A stretch of DNA of 15,511 nucleotides, from the NCBI GenBank assembly GCA_964586425.1, contig CAZPHI010000048.1, forward strand, positions 1 through 15,511, read 5' to 3'. A program made the position numbers and the translations under genes. The stretch comes from CAZPHI01 sp964586425 (GTDB taxonomy: Bacteria; Bacillota; Clostridia; Lachnospirales; Lachnospiraceae). Numbering within the stretch: position 1 is the first letter of the stretch; each line of letters opens with the position of its first letter. Under the pieces are notes generated by a model. That model ran no database searches. It saw only the letters and a program-made list of their open reading frames with translations, and was not told the origin of the DNA. Below, piece after piece: positions 14,795 through 15,511 of the stretch.

Positions 14795-15403
14795 ATGGGC
14801 AAATATTATGCAGTAAAACAGGGCAAAAAGCCGGGGATATATACGACATGGGATCAATGTAAGGCTATGGTTGCAGGATATCCGGGAGCAATATATAAGA
14901 GCTTTAAGACGCTTGAAGAGGCAAAAGAATTCTGCGGAGATGCCGCAGCCGGCAATACCACCGTCGGCAACGCCGCCACACAAAACGATAGACCATATGC
15001 ATTTGTGGATGGCTCGTTTAATATTGCAACAAAGGTTTATGGCTATGGCGGATTTGTGTTCTATGATGGCAATAAGGAATATGTAAGCGGAAGTGGCAAA
15101 GATGCAGAGATGGCTTCAATGCGCAATGTTGCAGGAGAAGTACTGGGAAGCATGGCGGCGATAAACAAAGCATTGGAACTGGGTCTTAAATCAATTGATA
15201 TATATTATGATTATCTAGGGATTGAAATGTGGGCAAAAGGTATGTGGAAACGTAATAAGAGTGGAACTATTGCTTACTATGACTTTATAAAGTCAGTCGA
15301 AGATAAGATTGATATCAATTTTGTCAAGGTAAAAGGGCACTCTGGAGTGGAAGGTAACGAAGAGGCAGATGTGCTTGCTAAAAAGGCAGTAGGTATCTTA
15401 TAA
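14795..15403 (+). CDS. rnhA: Ribonuclease H1 with N-terminal viroplasmin-like domain
   Basis: A 202-residue protein. Residues 1-47 (KYYAVKQGKKPGIYTTWDQC to KSFKTLEEAKEF) are the caulimovirus viroplasmin/hybrid-binding domain, which binds RNA-DNA duplex. A linker of about 20 residues follows, then the RNase H fold with D72 (FVDGSF), E115 (GEVLGS), D139 (YYDYLG) and D192 (EEADVLA), with H182 in KGHSG. It degrades the RNA of RNA-DNA hybrids, such as replication primers and R-loops. The full active site suggests a working enzyme. AGAGGA at 14785-14790 precedes ATG 14795. The linker (residues 49-62, bases about 14940-14985) is coded by unusually GC-rich codons for this window. It is co-directional with the helicase, 43 bases downstream. 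Confidence 0.92.
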   Translation: MGKYYAVKQGKKPGIYTTWDQCKAMVAGYPGAIYKSFKTLEEAKEFCGDAAAGNTTVGNAATQNDRPYAFVDGSFNIATKVYGYGGFVFYDGNKEYVSGSGKDAEMASMRNVAGEVLGSMAAINKALELGLKSIDIYYDYLGIEMWAKGMWKRNKSGTIAYYDFIKSVEDKIDINFVKVKGHSGVEGNEEADVLAKKAVGIL

Positions 15404-15413
15404 TCGTAAAATT

Positions 15414-15435
15414 ATATTGTAATTTCTTACAATAT
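15414..15435 (+). promoter_or_regulatory. Perfect palindrome between rnhA and the next gene
   Basis: ATATTGTAA (15414-15422) and TTACAATAT (15427-15435) form a 9-bp inverted repeat with a 4-base TTTC centre. No T-run follows, so it is a poor terminator. A TATAAA lies just downstream at 15438-15443, so the palindrome falls where a -35 region would be and may be an operator for the next gene. Confidence 0.5.
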
Positions 15436-15479
15436 GTTATAAACTAAAGGATATGTTTTTACGCAATGGAGGTAAAGTT

Positions 15480-15511
15480 ATGATTTCAGAAACAATGGTA
15501 GGAATGGTTAA
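15480..15511 (+). CDS. Start of a downstream gene (truncated by window edge)
   Basis: ATG 15480 follows GGAGG at 15468-15472 with 7-base spacing. Ten full codons are visible, MISETMVGMV. The opening faintly recalls the first residues of some PLP-dependent aminotransferases of this bacterial group (MISEKM..LV), but ten residues cannot settle the family. Confidence 0.6.
   Translation, partial: MISETMVGMV

Noticed and set aside
14735..14983. Reverse-strand frame over the helicase-rnhA junction
   Set aside because: It overlaps two well-supported forward genes, has no ribosome site, and its composition reflects the forward code.

Overview
The window looks like chromosome from a low-GC Firmicute, most likely a Lachnospiraceae relative (Butyrivibrio/Roseburia-like). 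This rests on strong AT bias, AGA/ATA-rich codon use, GGAGG-type ribosome binding sites, frequent TTG/GTG starts, and the gene families present. No search could be run, so the taxon is inference. All complete genes lie on the + strand. No gap between genes exceeds 300 bases, and I saw no tRNA, rRNA, CRISPR or insertion sequence.

Region 1 (1-4320) is AT-rich and accessory in character. It holds the tail of a single-pass membrane protein, then two tandem copies of a membrane-anchored BspA-type leucine-rich-repeat (LRR) gene 887 bases apart. Next comes a long secreted-substrate-like gene with a WXG/LXG-like helical N-terminus, interrupted by one in-frame TAA, and then a small DUF5104-like lipoprotein. 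The layout resembles a type VII secretion-associated effector/accessory cassette. The LRR copies appear identical over about 560 bases and then diverge sharply in the C-terminal repeats.

Region 2 (4321-6171) has an HD-domain nucleotidase-like gene, a 26-codon remnant that looks like both ends of a TfoX-C-type gene joined by an internal deletion, and an alpha/beta-hydrolase esterase. It closes with a strong rho-independent terminator.

Region 3 (6172-11940) is a tight operon-like run: zinc-dependent phospholipase C family protein, UMF1-type MFS transporter (11-base overlap), PIN-PhoH ATPase (4-base overlap, variant P-loop), HD phosphohydrolase, Nim-like flavin protein, adenosine deaminase, terminator. 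The mix suggests nucleotide/nucleoside and phosphate handling, but a shared pathway is inference.

Region 4 (11941-15511) opens with a near-consensus promoter whose spacer and -10 carry two copies of a 10-bp palindrome exactly 11 bp apart. It drives an SPFH/band-7 membrane protein and a translationally coupled Arc-type ribbon-helix-helix (RHH) protein, which is a good candidate autoregulator. These are followed by a DbpA/YxiN-type DEAD-box RNA helicase, an RNase H1 with an N-terminal viroplasmin-like domain, a palindrome, and the first codons of another gene.
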